A stretch of DNA of 64,000 nt from Nitrobacter sp. 62-23 (GCF_001897285.1 NZ_MKSM01000064.1:72372-136371); one strand, 5' to 3'. Shown: positions 46,025 to 54,752, numbered from the stretch's first letter. Numbers and translations: made by a program. The notes: a model not told the origin generated them from the letters alone.

Positions 46025-46242
46025 TTAAGCCTCGATTTGACAGCGTAAACACGTATCGTGTTGTGAAGGGCTGAGGGCGGCGATGATCTAGCGCCTTGCG
46101 GAACTCGCCGGTTCGCATCAAAGCGACTAGCAACATGCCCTCGAGGATCTGCCTCTGCGCGCACCGCTACGGCCGATGTGTGCCACATCTTCCGCTGTGG
46201 GCTCGATCCGCCCGTGATCAGCGCCGTTTTTCCGTACAGCAT
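46021..46242 (-). pseudogene. SDR oxidoreductase remnant, first 14 codons only
   Basis: MLYGKTALITGGSS at 46242-46201 is the N-terminus of a short-chain dehydrogenase (the TGxxxGxG start) and matches the intact SDR at 50687-51433 (MLHGKSALITGGSS). After that the homology stops; the frame continues by chance to 46021. The upstream 100 bases are also duplicated. This is the remains of an SDR gene once divergent from the LysR gene at 46373. Confidence 0.75.
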
Positions 46243-46344
46243 AATTGCAAGCCTTTTTCTCTTTCTTGGCCCGAGTTAGTGGCCCGACACGAGCAACTTC
46301 ACCAGGCAAACGGACGACACCGTAAAGAAAGAAAAACTTTCTCG
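46201..46344. repeat. 144-base direct repeat, copy A
   Basis: Nearly the same as 51389-51532, about 88% by eye and with no length difference. It covers the SDR start and the SDR-LysR intergenic region, and includes the palindrome AGAAAGAAAAACTTTCT (46328-46344), a LysR-type box candidate. In this copy the LysR gene follows intact and the SDR is truncated. Confidence 0.85.
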
Positions 46345-46372
46345 TCTGGCTCGCGCCAGCTATATTGGCGAC

Positions 46373-47326
46373 ATGAGATTTCTGACCCGGTTGAAATCCC
46401 TTCAAGCTTTGGAGGCGTCCGCCCGGCACGGCAGCTTTGTCGGCGCCGCGTCCGAACTCGACGTCACACCCGCCGCTGTCGGTCAGCTCGTGCGCTCGCT
46501 GGAGGACTGGGTGGGCTATCCCCTGTTCCGGCGGACACGCTCCGGCGCTGAGCGCCTGACGCCGGTGGAAGAGGCGCAAGAGGCGTTGGAGGACATCGCG
46601 CAGGGCCTCGACCGACTGGAATCCGGATTGAAGAAACTGCAGGGACGCAAGGCGCGGTCGGTTGTGGTGGTCACAGCTTCTCAGGCGTTGGTGGCCAACT
46701 GGCTTTTGTGCCGGCTCGATGACTTCACGACCACCTATCCAGCGATCGATGTTCGACTCGACGTATCGGATCGCGTCATCGATCTTACGCAAGGCGAAGC
46801 CGACATCGGCATACGCTGTGGCCTAGGATCATGGAAAGGCTTGAAAGCCACCCGCCTCATGGACGAAGAAATCATCGCCGTCTGTCACCACCAGCTACTG
46901 CCGACCGACAGCGAGGTCACAGCAGGCTGGATCGCCGCGCAGACCCTGATCCATGACGCTACCCCGCATCCGGGTGGTGACTTCCCGACATGGCAGGAAT
47001 GGCTGGCTCGCTTGGGCCTGAACCATGCGCCCACGGATCGCGGCCTCAAGATCAATTCCACGGCCGCTGTAATCCACGCTGTGGTTGCAGCGCAAGGTGT
47101 TGCACTCGTTCGCAAGCGCTACGTTACGCAGGAGATCGAAAGCGGACGTCTGATCCATCTGTTACCAGAACATCGTTGGCCGGTGAAATGGGCCTATTAT
47201 GTTGTTGCCGCACCCAAATCGTTGCGGCGCTACGAGGTGAACGCCTTCCACGATTGGCTGCTAAGAATCAGTACAGACGATCCCGACCAAACCGGGTTGG
47301 CTGTTTCGGATAGATCAGACTTTTAG
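46373..47326 (+). CDS. LysR-family transcriptional regulator (GcvA-like)
   Basis: 317 residues. N-terminal winged helix: LKSLQALEASARHGSFVGAASELDVTPAAVGQLVRSLE, followed by the effector-binding domain (RLDDFTTTYPAIDVRLDVSD). GcvA-type LysR members control neighbouring divergent genes; the target here was the SDR gene, now intact only at 51 kb. The repeat upstream holds the candidate binding palindrome. Confidence 0.9.
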   Translation: MRFLTRLKSLQALEASARHGSFVGAASELDVTPAAVGQLVRSLEDWVGYPLFRRTRSGAERLTPVEEAQEALEDIAQGLDRLESGLKKLQGRKARSVVVVTASQALVANWLLCRLDDFTTTYPAIDVRLDVSDRVIDLTQGEADIGIRCGLGSWKGLKATRLMDEEIIAVCHHQLLPTDSEVTAGWIAAQTLIHDATPHPGGDFPTWQEWLARLGLNHAPTDRGLKINSTAAVIHAVVAAQGVALVRKRYVTQEIESGRLIHLLPEHRWPVKWAYYVVAAPKSLRRYEVNAFHDWLLRISTDDPDQTGLAVSDRSDF

Positions 47327-47559
47327 CCCCAAACTTCTAAATCCGGCGTTCCAACAGCATAGTGATGGCAAGTTTTGACATCACCATACGGGTCGGATTC
47401 CCAGATGCATAAAGGTCAAATCGACACCGCCGCGATCCCGACTTACACTGATCCCCCGGTCTACAAGATATCCAAAGGCACGCATTCGCGTCGCGCGTTC
47501 GTAAGCCTGATCTACGCGGATACAACGCTAAAGGAGGTGAAATTTGATCATCCGTGCAA
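47327..47559. other. Gap with a truncated gene start
   Basis: No intact gene. A perfect AGGAGGTGA ribosome-binding site at about 47532-47540 precedes a TTG at 47544 (IIRAISTAQHSRGSEK), but the frame runs straight into the antisense of the amine-oxidase relic and has no recognised family. Probably the start of a lost gene. Confidence 0.3.
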
Positions 47560-48115
47560 TTTCCACCGCTCAACATTCGCGCGGAAGCGAGAAGATGGAA
47601 AGCCCACCCCGATCGAGACGCAGTGCGGCAATGACCTGGGCGGCGGTGAGCGTTTCGACGTTCGATCGGTGCGCGCGATCGTCAGCGCGACCCAGTTCTC
47701 CGCCAGGGTCGCCGCGGTCACGCATACGCCTAGCAAAATCTTCTCCGGCGGCAAATCGCGTGCGAGCGCACGCACCAGCGTGGCGGTTCCGCCCACCAGG
47801 CGTGTCGACTGCTGTTCCTGCCCGACCCCTGATAGCACACGACCCTTCGCCGCGATGTGCGCTCGAATCCCACGTCGCCTTCGCTGTTCTGGCCGAACGC
47901 GGGAAGGCTTAGCTCCCTGACCAGCTCACCGATGGTGGGCTGCATATGCGGCGAATACCAGGACGGACCAAGATCAAAGCCATCGTCGCACTGTGCTCCG
48001 GCCTCGTCGGTTGTGAAGAGCGGCCGCCAAGGCGGCCGCAGGCCTCGATCAGGGCGAAATCGACGGCCGACGCCTGTAACAGACTGGCAACCTCGAGTCG
48101 GTTAAGGCCGCCGTG
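47560..48115 (-). pseudogene. Amine-oxidase relic, paralogue of the 42362-43501 gene
   Basis: In successive minus-strand frames it reads GGLNRLEVASLLQASAVDF and LIEACGRLGGR, then (after a frameshift) DDGFDLGPSWYSPHMQPTIG, ELVRELSLPAFGQNSEGDV, and again (another frame) TRLVGGTATLVRALARDLP and PEKILLGVCVTAATLAENW. These match the amine oxidase at 42362 segment by segment but not closely, so it is a diverged paralogue with at least two frameshifts and no C-terminal half. Confidence 0.75.
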
Positions 48116-48136
48116 AGTCCGACCCGGCAGGCGTCG

Positions 48137-48637
48137 TCACTCCGGCCAGGCGCTCGCCAGCGCTACGGCGGTCGCATACATGCCGAGCCCGAAAATCGAA
48201 TGGCCCACGACGCTCTTGAGCCGCGCCACATTGGGCTTGGGCGTCTTGGAGCCGGCGATGCCTGAACCCATGCCCGGCATCATTATGAAGTAGGGCGCGA
48301 CGAGGAGCGCCCAGGCGAGGGTCATCGGCGGCAGGAGTGTCGGCCGAACGATCCACGGCCGCCCCCAGATAGCGAGCAGGAGCAGGCCGTAACCAATGCC
48401 GATAGCGTAGTGAGCGATCCAGCCGATCGTGGCCTCGCCCTTCACCGGCCGGGCCGCGGCCATGTTTTCCTGGACGAACTGGCCACGCGGCATGTTGCCG
48501 ATCCAGCGGCCGACCATCGGCCAGTTGGTCGCGGGCATCTTGAGCACCCGCGCCATGATCAGCGCCCACAGGTCGAGGACAACAGTGCCGCCGGCTCCGA
48601 TCAGCGCAGCTTTGATGAAGATATCCACTCCGATCAT
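48137..48637 (-). CDS. DUF2938 family membrane protein
   Basis: 166 residues from the ATG at 48637 (MIGVDIFIKAALIGAGGTVV). Four membrane segments (GGTVVLDLWALIMA, IAHYAIGIGYGLLLLAIW, TLAWALLVAPYFIMMPGMG, SIFGLGMYATAVAL). Conserved in Proteobacteria; function unknown. Upstream it carries, in its leader, the remnant of a cupin gene end. Confidence 0.8.
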   Translation of the reverse strand: MIGVDIFIKAALIGAGGTVVLDLWALIMARVLKMPATNWPMVGRWIGNMPRGQFVQENMAAARPVKGEATIGWIAHYAIGIGYGLLLLAIWGRPWIVRPTLLPPMTLAWALLVAPYFIMMPGMGSGIAGSKTPKPNVARLKSVVGHSIFGLGMYATAVALASAWPE

Positions 48638-48649
48638 CCGTCCTCCCGG

Positions 48650-48745
48650 CTTGGGGTTCATTCTCGAGGCGCACACATCGTCGTGGAGCAGCGGCGCGGA
48701 CTTGAACCAGACGCGCGCGTCCTCCGGCCCAACCTTCGCGGTCAG
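48650..48745 (-). pseudogene. Remnant of a cupin C-terminus
   Basis: In a minus-strand frame it reads LTAKVGPEDARVWFKSAPLLH, which closely matches the last 40 residues of the cupin at 49976-50683 (LRATVGPEGARVWFKSAPLL). Only about 30 codons remain, between the DMT transporter stop and the DUF2938 start. It is a second example of duplicated debris in this block. Confidence 0.65.
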
Positions 48746-49800
48746 TGAGGGTGACGTGAATTTCCGTCTCGCAGCAAACGCGACGGGAGCGCCGCAATCA
48801 CGACCGCGAGCAGAGCGATCAAGGATCCGGCGAGCATACCTGGCGTTAGCCCTCCGTGAAGCGGAAGGACCGCTTCGAAGGCTACTGCCGCGACGAGCTG
48901 ACCCACCACGTTCGACATGCTCAGAAGCAGAACGCCCACCGTCCGCACAAGCGTCGCCGCGATCGCGATGAATACCGTTCCGACGAATCCTCCAATGTAG
49001 TACAGGGGCGAACTCGGCCACTCGGCGGGCCACCCGGATACGGCGACGGAGATGAACGCAGCCACCACGAGCACCGCGGTGCCGACGACGAAACTCACAA
49101 AGGTAGCGGCGATCACGCTTCGGGCCGAGGCTCGCAGAAGACCGTTCACCATCGACTGCCAGGCGAGGCCCGCACCGGCCAGAATGGGGAATGCCACAAG
49201 CCACATCGCACGCAGCGCCTGGACGTCAGCGCTTACTGAGACGACTACCGCAACGACCACAAGGGCTGTTCCCACTAGTCGGAGAGCTGTTGGGTTGATC
49301 CGTCCACCTAGCCCCAGTCCGAGACTATCGAGGATCAGGCCCGCAACGACCTGGCCCGCGATGATGCCGACCGTGAAGAGCGCCAATCCGGTGAGCGGCG
49401 CAATGAGCCCCTGCCCCAGCACGAAGAACGCTCCGGCCGCCCCACCGAAGAGCGCCCACACGGGAAGACGATGTACAGTCAGCTCTGTGCGCAGCGTCGC
49501 GAGGCCGCTCCGGCCCTGCCGAGACATCAGCATAGCGACGCACATCACGAGGAGGCCGGCACCGAAAGAGAGGGCAGCAGCCACGTATCCATTGCCGAGC
49601 TCCCTGCCCAACCCGCCGTTGACCCGCGACTGCAGCGCTATAAGCATACCTGCAAACCCGGAGCCGATGAGTGCGACCGACAGCGGAAACCTACTTCGAT
49701 AAAGCAGGATCGACTGCACCACCGGGCGTTGCTTGCCATAGTCACCGACCCGCTCCGTCAACCCGTCGCGACGGGGATTCCAGTCCTGCATCATGAGCAT
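48742..49800 (-). CDS. YdcZ-family DMT transporter, two DUF606 repeats
   Basis: 352 residues from the ATG at 49800 (or 49791). About ten membrane segments with two homologous halves: ALIGSGFAGMLIALQSRVNG in the first, FPILAGAGLAWQSMVNGLL in the second, each ending in an alternation of hydrophobic helices (LTGLALFTVGIIAGQVVAGLI). Substrate unknown. Upstream, 176 bases separate it from the cupin stop. Confidence 0.85.
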   Translation of the reverse strand: MLMMQDWNPRRDGLTERVGDYGKQRPVVQSILLYRSRFPLSVALIGSGFAGMLIALQSRVNGGLGRELGNGYVAAALSFGAGLLVMCVAMLMSRQGRSGLATLRTELTVHRLPVWALFGGAAGAFFVLGQGLIAPLTGLALFTVGIIAGQVVAGLILDSLGLGLGGRINPTALRLVGTALVVVAVVVSVSADVQALRAMWLVAFPILAGAGLAWQSMVNGLLRASARSVIAATFVSFVVGTAVLVVAAFISVAVSGWPAEWPSSPLYYIGGFVGTVFIAIAATLVRTVGVLLLSMSNVVGQLVAAVAFEAVLPLHGGLTPGMLAGSLIALLAVVIAALPSRLLRDGNSRHPH

Positions 49801-49975
49801 AACTTTCCCATTGCTACAAAAGAGATGCCGGCCGCCCGAAGATGGGAGCGCACTGGGTGAAAGAGGCAAAAGTCAGCGCCTCTTCGCCAAGGAAGGGCGG
49901 CTATACATCCGGCGGTTATGCTTTCGTCAGCGCGGTGCGGCCGAAAGACCGAGCTGATGAAGCTCTCCGCATCGT

Positions 49976-50683
49976 TCATTTGTTGGCCTGCTCAGATCGA
50001 GAGGTGTCCTCGAAAGCGCACGCGCTCTCGTGGAGCAGCGGTGCGGACTTGAACCAGACGCGCGCGCCTTCAGGCCCGACCGTCGCGCGTAGCGACTCGC
50101 CGGCCGGCAGGCGTAACCAGCTCCAGCGATTCAGCGGCTCGGCTCCATCCATAAAGCCACCCACCAGAACCAACAGCTCAAGCCCTTCCGGGTTGGACAG
50201 CTCGATGTCCGCGCCGGGCTGCCATTCTTCCATCATCACGCGCTCGCCGGCCCCCTCGAACAAGATCATCGACGACGCCACGCCTGGACGCAGGCCGGCC
50301 ACTGCGCCTTTGCCGGGAAGGCGGACGACCCGCTCGCGATCGTCGGCCCTGAACTGCCACAGCTTGACGAAGATGGTGCATCCGGTCTCGCTGCCGGGGG
50401 CATGTCCGGTCCCCGGCGGATTGCGGACATAGGTGCCGACCGGAAAGTCGCCGGTCTCGTCCTGCAACGTCCCCTCCAGCACGAGGAACTCTTCGCCGCC
50501 GGGATGGCCGTGGCGCGCGAAGTGGCTGCCCGGCGCATAGCGCACGATCGAGGTGGCACGCGCCACCTCATCACCAATGCGAAACAGCATCCGCCGCTTG
50601 ACGCCCTTTGCCGGACTCGGCGCCCAAGCCAGCGCCGCGGCGTGAACAAGGGTACGCCCGGAAAGATCATCGTTGAGCAGCAT
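49976..50683 (-). CDS. ChrR-like cupin protein
   Basis: 235 residues with two cupin folds. First motif YAPGSHFARHGHPGGEEFLVLEG and DFPVGTYVRNPPGTGHAPGS supply the histidine/glutamate metal site; the second half (EWQPGADIELSNPEGLELLVLVGGF) lacks most ligands. ChrR-type cupins bind zinc and sense singlet oxygen when fused to an anti-sigma domain, which is absent here. Three bases after the SDR gene, so one operon. Confidence 0.85.
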   Translation of the reverse strand: MLLNDDLSGRTLVHAAALAWAPSPAKGVKRRMLFRIGDEVARATSIVRYAPGSHFARHGHPGGEEFLVLEGTLQDETGDFPVGTYVRNPPGTGHAPGSETGCTIFVKLWQFRADDRERVVRLPGKGAVAGLRPGVASSMILFEGAGERVMMEEWQPGADIELSNPEGLELLVLVGGFMDGAEPLNRWSWLRLPAGESLRATVGPEGARVWFKSAPLLHESACAFEDTSRSEQANK

Positions 50684-50686
50684 GGC

Positions 50687-51433
50687 TCACAACTCCGCTC
50701 TGCCGCCGTCGACTACGATCTCGGCGCCCAGCATGTAGCTCGATGCGTCGCTCGCGAGGAACAGGACTGCCGCCGCGATCTCTTCCGGCCGACCCATGCG
50801 CCCGAGCGGCACCTGCTTGCCGACACGCTCGACGTAGCTGCGGAACTCCTCCTCGCTCTGATCCTTACCGCGATGAATCGGTGTTTCGATCGTGCCGGGG
50901 CTGACCGTATTGACGCGGATCTTTCGGTCGAGTAGCTCGGCCGACATGGTTCGGGCAAAAGACCGAACGGCCGCCTTGGACGCCGACAGGATCGTGCGAC
51001 CCGGCGCGCCCATCTGGTTGAGCGATGAGCTGTTGAGAACGATGGAACCGCCTTCGCGCATAAGTGGCAGGATCGCCTGAACCGTAAAGAAGACACCTTT
51101 CACATTGACGTCCATCATCCTGGCGTAGCTGGCATCGTCGGTCGTCGCGATCGGTGTGCCGAACGCCACGCCGGCATTGGCGAACAGGATGTCGAGCGTT
51201 CCGAATTCGCTCTTCAGCACTTCCCGCATCCGCGTCAAATCATCGAGCGACGCGACATTACCTTGGATCGCCAGCACATCGCCGCCAAGCTCAGCCAAGG
51301 CGTGGTCGAGATTGTTCTGGGAACTGCCCAGGATGGCGATACGCGCGCCGTTGTCGCGCAGCATGCGCGCGCTGGCGAGACCGATCCCGCTCGAGCCGCC
51401 CGTGATCAGCGCCGATTTTCCATGAAGCATCAT
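50687..51433 (-). CDS. Short-chain dehydrogenase/reductase (SDR)
   Basis: 248 residues. Rossmann motif TGGSSGIG, NAG in LFANAGVAFG, catalytic S-Y-x3-K region seen as LNSSSLNQMGAPG and SASKAAVRSF, in which the usual tyrosine is replaced by G/R neighbours at this position (MGAPGRTILSASKA), so the catalytic tyrosine is not obvious. Cofactor NAD(P)H. The upstream region is copy B of the 144-base repeat. Confidence 0.85.
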   Translation of the reverse strand: MMLHGKSALITGGSSGIGLASARMLRDNGARIAILGSSQNNLDHALAELGGDVLAIQGNVASLDDLTRMREVLKSEFGTLDILFANAGVAFGTPIATTDDASYARMMDVNVKGVFFTVQAILPLMREGGSIVLNSSSLNQMGAPGRTILSASKAAVRSFARTMSAELLDRKIRVNTVSPGTIETPIHRGKDQSEEEFRSYVERVGKQVPLGRMGRPEEIAAAVLFLASDASSYMLGAEIVVDGGRAEL

Positions 51434-51532
51434 CGCAAGCCTTTTTCTCTTTTCTCTGCTGGATTAGTGGGCCGACACGAGCAGCTTCACCAGGCAAACG
51501 GACGACACCGTAAAGAAAGAAAAACTTTCTCG
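51389..51532. repeat. 144-base direct repeat, copy B
   Basis: Counterpart of 46201-46344. In this copy the SDR is intact and the LysR that should follow is missing: after CTTTCTCG at 51532 the sequence changes to the CusF remnant. The palindrome AGAAAGAAAAACTTTCT lies at 51515-51531. Confidence 0.85.
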
Positions 51533-51655
51533 ACTTTCCTTCCTGCATTTTGACGACGGTGATGCTGGAGGCCGTTCGTTCGGCTTCGACTGCACCTCGT
51601 CCCCGACCTTAACCTGCTTCAGCATCATCCTGAACGCGGGCTGGCTACGAGGCTC
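51530..51655 (-). pseudogene. CusF-like copper-binding protein C-terminal remnant
   Basis: The minus-strand frames give FRMMLKQVKVGDEVQ and, shifted by one base, VEAERTASSITVVKMQEG, which together match the C-terminal end of CusF/copper-chaperone domains (MLKQVKVGDKVKF...ADRVNGQITVTKIQ pattern). About 40 codons with a frameshift, cut at both ends. It lies at the right-hand edge of the cargo block. Confidence 0.6.
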
Positions 51656-51803
51656 GGCACTGTTCGGGCTGTCCCTTGCATCTGACAGCCAGCGCGTCAC
51701 GCGCCTGGCCGCAAGTCGAGAAAATGCTGGCGTCAATCCGGCTTACCGAGGGACCGGAAATAGTCCGCAACGCCGGACAAGATAACTGCAGATCGATTGC
51801 AGC

Positions 51804-52262
51804 CTATAAGCCGAGCTTTCCTGCCTCGTCGCGAATATCTTCCGGCACTTCTTGTCGCAAGCGTGGCCCCTTGGCGAGGCGCCGGCCGAGCGCTTCGAGG
51901 AATTTGTCATAGCGCTCGCCACCCTTTGCGCGGGCGGCGCCCTGGGCGGTTTCCGGCAAGGACGCGGTCGACGTCAGCCAGGAGCGAATGAAGATGGCGA
52001 GTGCCTCATTGGTGATGCCGATGTCGCGCTCAAGCCGTTGAATGATGCGATCGATCCGATCGAGACGCTTGACGATCGCGGCTTCCCGACGCTCTTCGGC
52101 GTCGGGCGACAGGAAGGAGACGATAGCCGCCTCAGCAATCATGGAGCGCGACTGCTCACGGCGATCGGCGTGGTCGTCGAGGCGCAGTGAGATGTCCGGA
52201 TCGAGATAGACGGACAGCCGCCTCTTCTTGCCGGGCCGCCCGGCTTTGGGAGGCTGCGACAC
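51804..52262 (-). CDS. CopG-family ribbon-helix-helix protein of the tra operon
   Basis: 152 residues. The basic N-terminus RRLSVYLDPDISLRLDDHADRREQSRSMIAEAAIVSFL is a ribbon-helix-helix DNA-binding domain, followed by a helical tail. This CopG protein normally lies between traG and trbB. The stop of traG is 3 bases away. It may repress the tra genes or be a relaxosome accessory protein; a candidate binder of the CGTAG motif. Confidence 0.88.
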   Translation of the reverse strand: MSQPPKAGRPGKKRRLSVYLDPDISLRLDDHADRREQSRSMIAEAAIVSFLSPDAEERREAAIVKRLDRIDRIIQRLERDIGITNEALAIFIRSWLTSTASLPETAQGAARAKGGERYDKFLEALGRRLAKGPRLRQEVPEDIRDEAGKLGL

Positions 52263-52265
52263 GAC

Positions 52266-54269
52266 TTACAGCTCCATGCCGTCGCCGGGGTCCATCGCGA
52301 TCCGCCGCGCCATCAGCCGCATGTCGCGGGTGAGCACGCGGTTCGCGACAACCTCACGCTCGGGCTCCTCGGCATCGGGATCAAACTCGTTGGCAGAAGG
52401 CCTCACCGTATCCGGCGCAATATCCTTATGCCGCTCAAGCCCAGGTTCGCGGCGAAGACCGGAATTGGCGGAATCGTCATCCGGCCTGGCCGCGCTATTC
52501 GTCACGGGCGCAGCTCGCGGCGCGACGGTGTTCTTGCTCGCCGGCGCCAGCGCCGCGACGGGCTTCAACGCTGACCAATCGTCGGGCTTCGGCACCATGC
52601 CGGCTTTCGGGTTCTGCGGGACAGCAAGCAGGCGTTGCTTGAACCGTGCGTCCTCGAAATAGCGCGCCTTCTTGGCGCGGACAGGCGGAATGCCGGCGAC
52701 CATGACGATCTCGTCGTCGGGCGGAAGCTGCATCACCTCGCCTGCGGTGAGCAGCGGCCGCGCCGTCTCGGAGCGCGAGATCATCAGATGCCCGAGCCAG
52801 GGCGCGAGACGATGGCCGGCATAGTTCTGCATGGCGCGCATCTCAGTGGCGGTGCCAAGCGCATCACTTACTCTTTTCGCTGTCCTTTCGTCGTTGGTCG
52901 CGAAGCTGACCCTGACGTGGCAGTTATCGAGGATGGAATTGTTCTGCCCGTAGGCTTTCTCGATCTGGTTCAGCGACTGCGCAATCAAAAATGCCTTGAT
53001 GCCGTAGCCCGCCATGAAGGCGAGCGCTGACTCAAAGAAGTCGAGCCTGCCGAGCGCCGGAAATTCATCGAGCATCAACAACAGACGGTGTTGCCGATCC
53101 TTCGCATGAAGATCCTCGGTCAACCGCCGGCCGATCTGGTTGAGCACGAGGCGCACCAGCGGCTTCGTCCTGCTGATGTCGGAGGGCGGCACGACGAGAT
53201 AGAGCGTTGTGGGTTTCGCGCCCGCCACAATGTCGGCGATGCGCCAGTCGCAACGGGCCGTGACGGCTGCTACGACGGGATCGCGATAGAGACCGAGGAA
53301 CGACATGGCGGTTGAAAGCACGCCAGAGCGCTCATTGTCCGACTTGTTGAGCAGTTCGCGTGCTGCGCTGGCGATGACGGGGTGCGGCCCCTTCTCGCCG
53401 AGATGCGGCGTGGTCATCATAGCGGACAGGGTCGATTCGATCGGCCGCCCTGGATCGGACAGAAAGGCCGCGACGCCGGCGAGCGTTTTGTCTGTCTCGG
53501 CATAGAGGACATGGAGGATCGCACCGACCAGCAGCGAATGGGACGTCTTCTCCCAATGATTGCGCTTCTCCAACGAGCCTTCCGGATCGACCAGCACCTC
53601 GGCGACGTTCTGAACGTCGCGGACTTCCCACTCGCCTTTGCGCACCTCGAGCAGCGGATTGTAGGCGGCCGAGTTCGCATTGGTCGGATCGAACAGCAGC
53701 ACGCGACCGAAGCGCGCGCGAAAGCCCGCGGTCAGCTCCCAGTTCTCTCCCTTGATGTCATGAACAATCGACGCGCCGGGCCAGCTGAGTAGCGTCGGCA
53801 CCACCAAGCCGACGCCTTTGCCGGAACGTGTCGGCGCGAAGCACAGCACATGCTCCGCGCCGTCGTGTCTCAGATAGTTGCGGCCGAGGCGGCCAAGAAC
53901 AACTCCATCGTCACCGAGAAGGCCCGCGGATTTGATCTCATGCGGATCGGCCCAACGGGCTGAGCCGAAGGTGCGCACATCCTTGGCTTCGCGCGCCCGG
54001 TAGATCGACATGAGGATGGCGACGGCGATCGCGACGAGGCCGCCCGAAGCGGCAATCCCGGCGCCCTCCAGAAAGATGTGCGGCGCGTAGGCGTCGTAGA
54101 AGAACCACCACCAGAAGAAGGCGGGCGGCGGATAGACCGCCAATCCGGCCAGCGAAAACCAGGGCGAGCCGAGCTGCGCCTGAAAGCCGAGCCGCCACGC
54201 GATCCACTGCGTCGCGATCCAGACCGCGAGCAGCACGATCGCGAACACGACGACGATCTGTTTCCACAT
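52266..54269 (-). CDS. traG: TraG, type IV coupling protein (VirD4 family)
   Basis: 667 residues from the ATG at 54269. N-terminal membrane segments (about 5-22, 38-60, 72-89), then Walker A APTRSGKG (145-152) and Walker B LLLMLDEFPALG, with RxxR-like ARWADP and the C-terminal variable tail. It recruits the relaxase-DNA complex to the Trb channel. Promoter motif upstream at 54371-54404. Confidence 0.95.
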   Translation of the reverse strand: MWKQIVVVFAIVLLAVWIATQWIAWRLGFQAQLGSPWFSLAGLAVYPPPAFFWWWFFYDAYAPHIFLEGAGIAASGGLVAIAVAILMSIYRAREAKDVRTFGSARWADPHEIKSAGLLGDDGVVLGRLGRNYLRHDGAEHVLCFAPTRSGKGVGLVVPTLLSWPGASIVHDIKGENWELTAGFRARFGRVLLFDPTNANSAAYNPLLEVRKGEWEVRDVQNVAEVLVDPEGSLEKRNHWEKTSHSLLVGAILHVLYAETDKTLAGVAAFLSDPGRPIESTLSAMMTTPHLGEKGPHPVIASAARELLNKSDNERSGVLSTAMSFLGLYRDPVVAAVTARCDWRIADIVAGAKPTTLYLVVPPSDISRTKPLVRLVLNQIGRRLTEDLHAKDRQHRLLLMLDEFPALGRLDFFESALAFMAGYGIKAFLIAQSLNQIEKAYGQNNSILDNCHVRVSFATNDERTAKRVSDALGTATEMRAMQNYAGHRLAPWLGHLMISRSETARPLLTAGEVMQLPPDDEIVMVAGIPPVRAKKARYFEDARFKQRLLAVPQNPKAGMVPKPDDWSALKPVAALAPASKNTVAPRAAPVTNSAARPDDDSANSGLRREPGLERHKDIAPDTVRPSANEFDPDAEEPEREVVANRVLTRDMRLMARRIAMDPGDGMEL

Positions 54270-54362
54270 GACGCGGCTGGCGGACACAGCGAGCAAACCT
54301 CCCCGCGCGTTTCAATCCTCCGAAGAAGAGCCAGGAATGTGGAGGTTTCAACTGCGCAGGTG

Positions 54363-54752
54363 TCAGTCATCGTAGAGCAGCGTAGGCGATCGAAAAAATA
54401 CTTGCGCGCTGCGGTATTTGAAATTGCTACGCAACAACTTCGGCCGCTTCGACCGATCGGACGTAAAACTCTCTTCTCCGTCGGGCTCGATCATTCCGAG
54501 CACTTGGCGCGAGCGCACGGAGCATCGCGGTCCGCCGTTGAGCAGCTTGAGCAAGCGACGGAGGTCGAGCGGTGCGATTTCTACTCCCGGAATCGGGTGC
54601 GCCGGGCCCTCGGCACCGGTTTCGTACCCCTCGTGTAGCTTGCGGTTTATCTGCACCGCCGCATCGCGTGCCTCGCCCTCGGTATCGAAGAACTCGTAAT
54701 CGTCGTCACCGAACCAGATCGCGTAGAATGCCGTCGTGAGAGTTTCGGGCAT
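54363..54752 (-). CDS. Hypothetical protein of the tra region
   Basis: 129 residues from the ATG at 54752 with GGAGGATATGAA-type upstream signal. It begins MPETLTTAFYAIWFGDDDYEFF and is acidic. No family recognised. Its 3' end overlaps the CGTAG promoter motif of traG, so part of the motif is also coding sequence (QVFFRSPTLLYDD). Located between traG and vapC. Confidence 0.6.
   Translation of the reverse strand: MPETLTTAFYAIWFGDDDYEFFDTEGEARDAAVQINRKLHEGYETGAEGPAHPIPGVEIAPLDLRRLLKLLNGGPRCSVRSRQVLGMIEPDGEESFTSDRSKRPKLLRSNFKYRSAQVFFRSPTLLYDD
54371..54404 (-). promoter_or_regulatory. CGTAG-repeat promoter motif upstream of traG
   Basis: CGTAG at 54371 and 54381 (10 bases apart), then after 4 bases TCGAAAAAATACTTG (54390-54404). 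The spacing is identical to the trbB motif at 28784-28817. Between AAATAC and GTATTT on the minus strand there is also an inverted repeat. It lies about 100 bases upstream of the traG start. Confidence 0.55.

Larger units (their letters stand above)
28750..51660. mobile_element. Cargo block between trbB and copG
   Basis: In related alphaproteobacterial elements traG and copG are followed directly by trbB. Here about 23 kb of LysR, sulfur, thiol/two-component and oxidoreductase genes, relics and a duplicated segment intervene, all absent from a conjugation backbone. It was probably acquired in several steps. No transposase or terminal repeat flanks it, so the mechanism is unknown; the left edge is set by the trbB promoter and the right edge by the CusF remnant. 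Confidence 0.6.
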
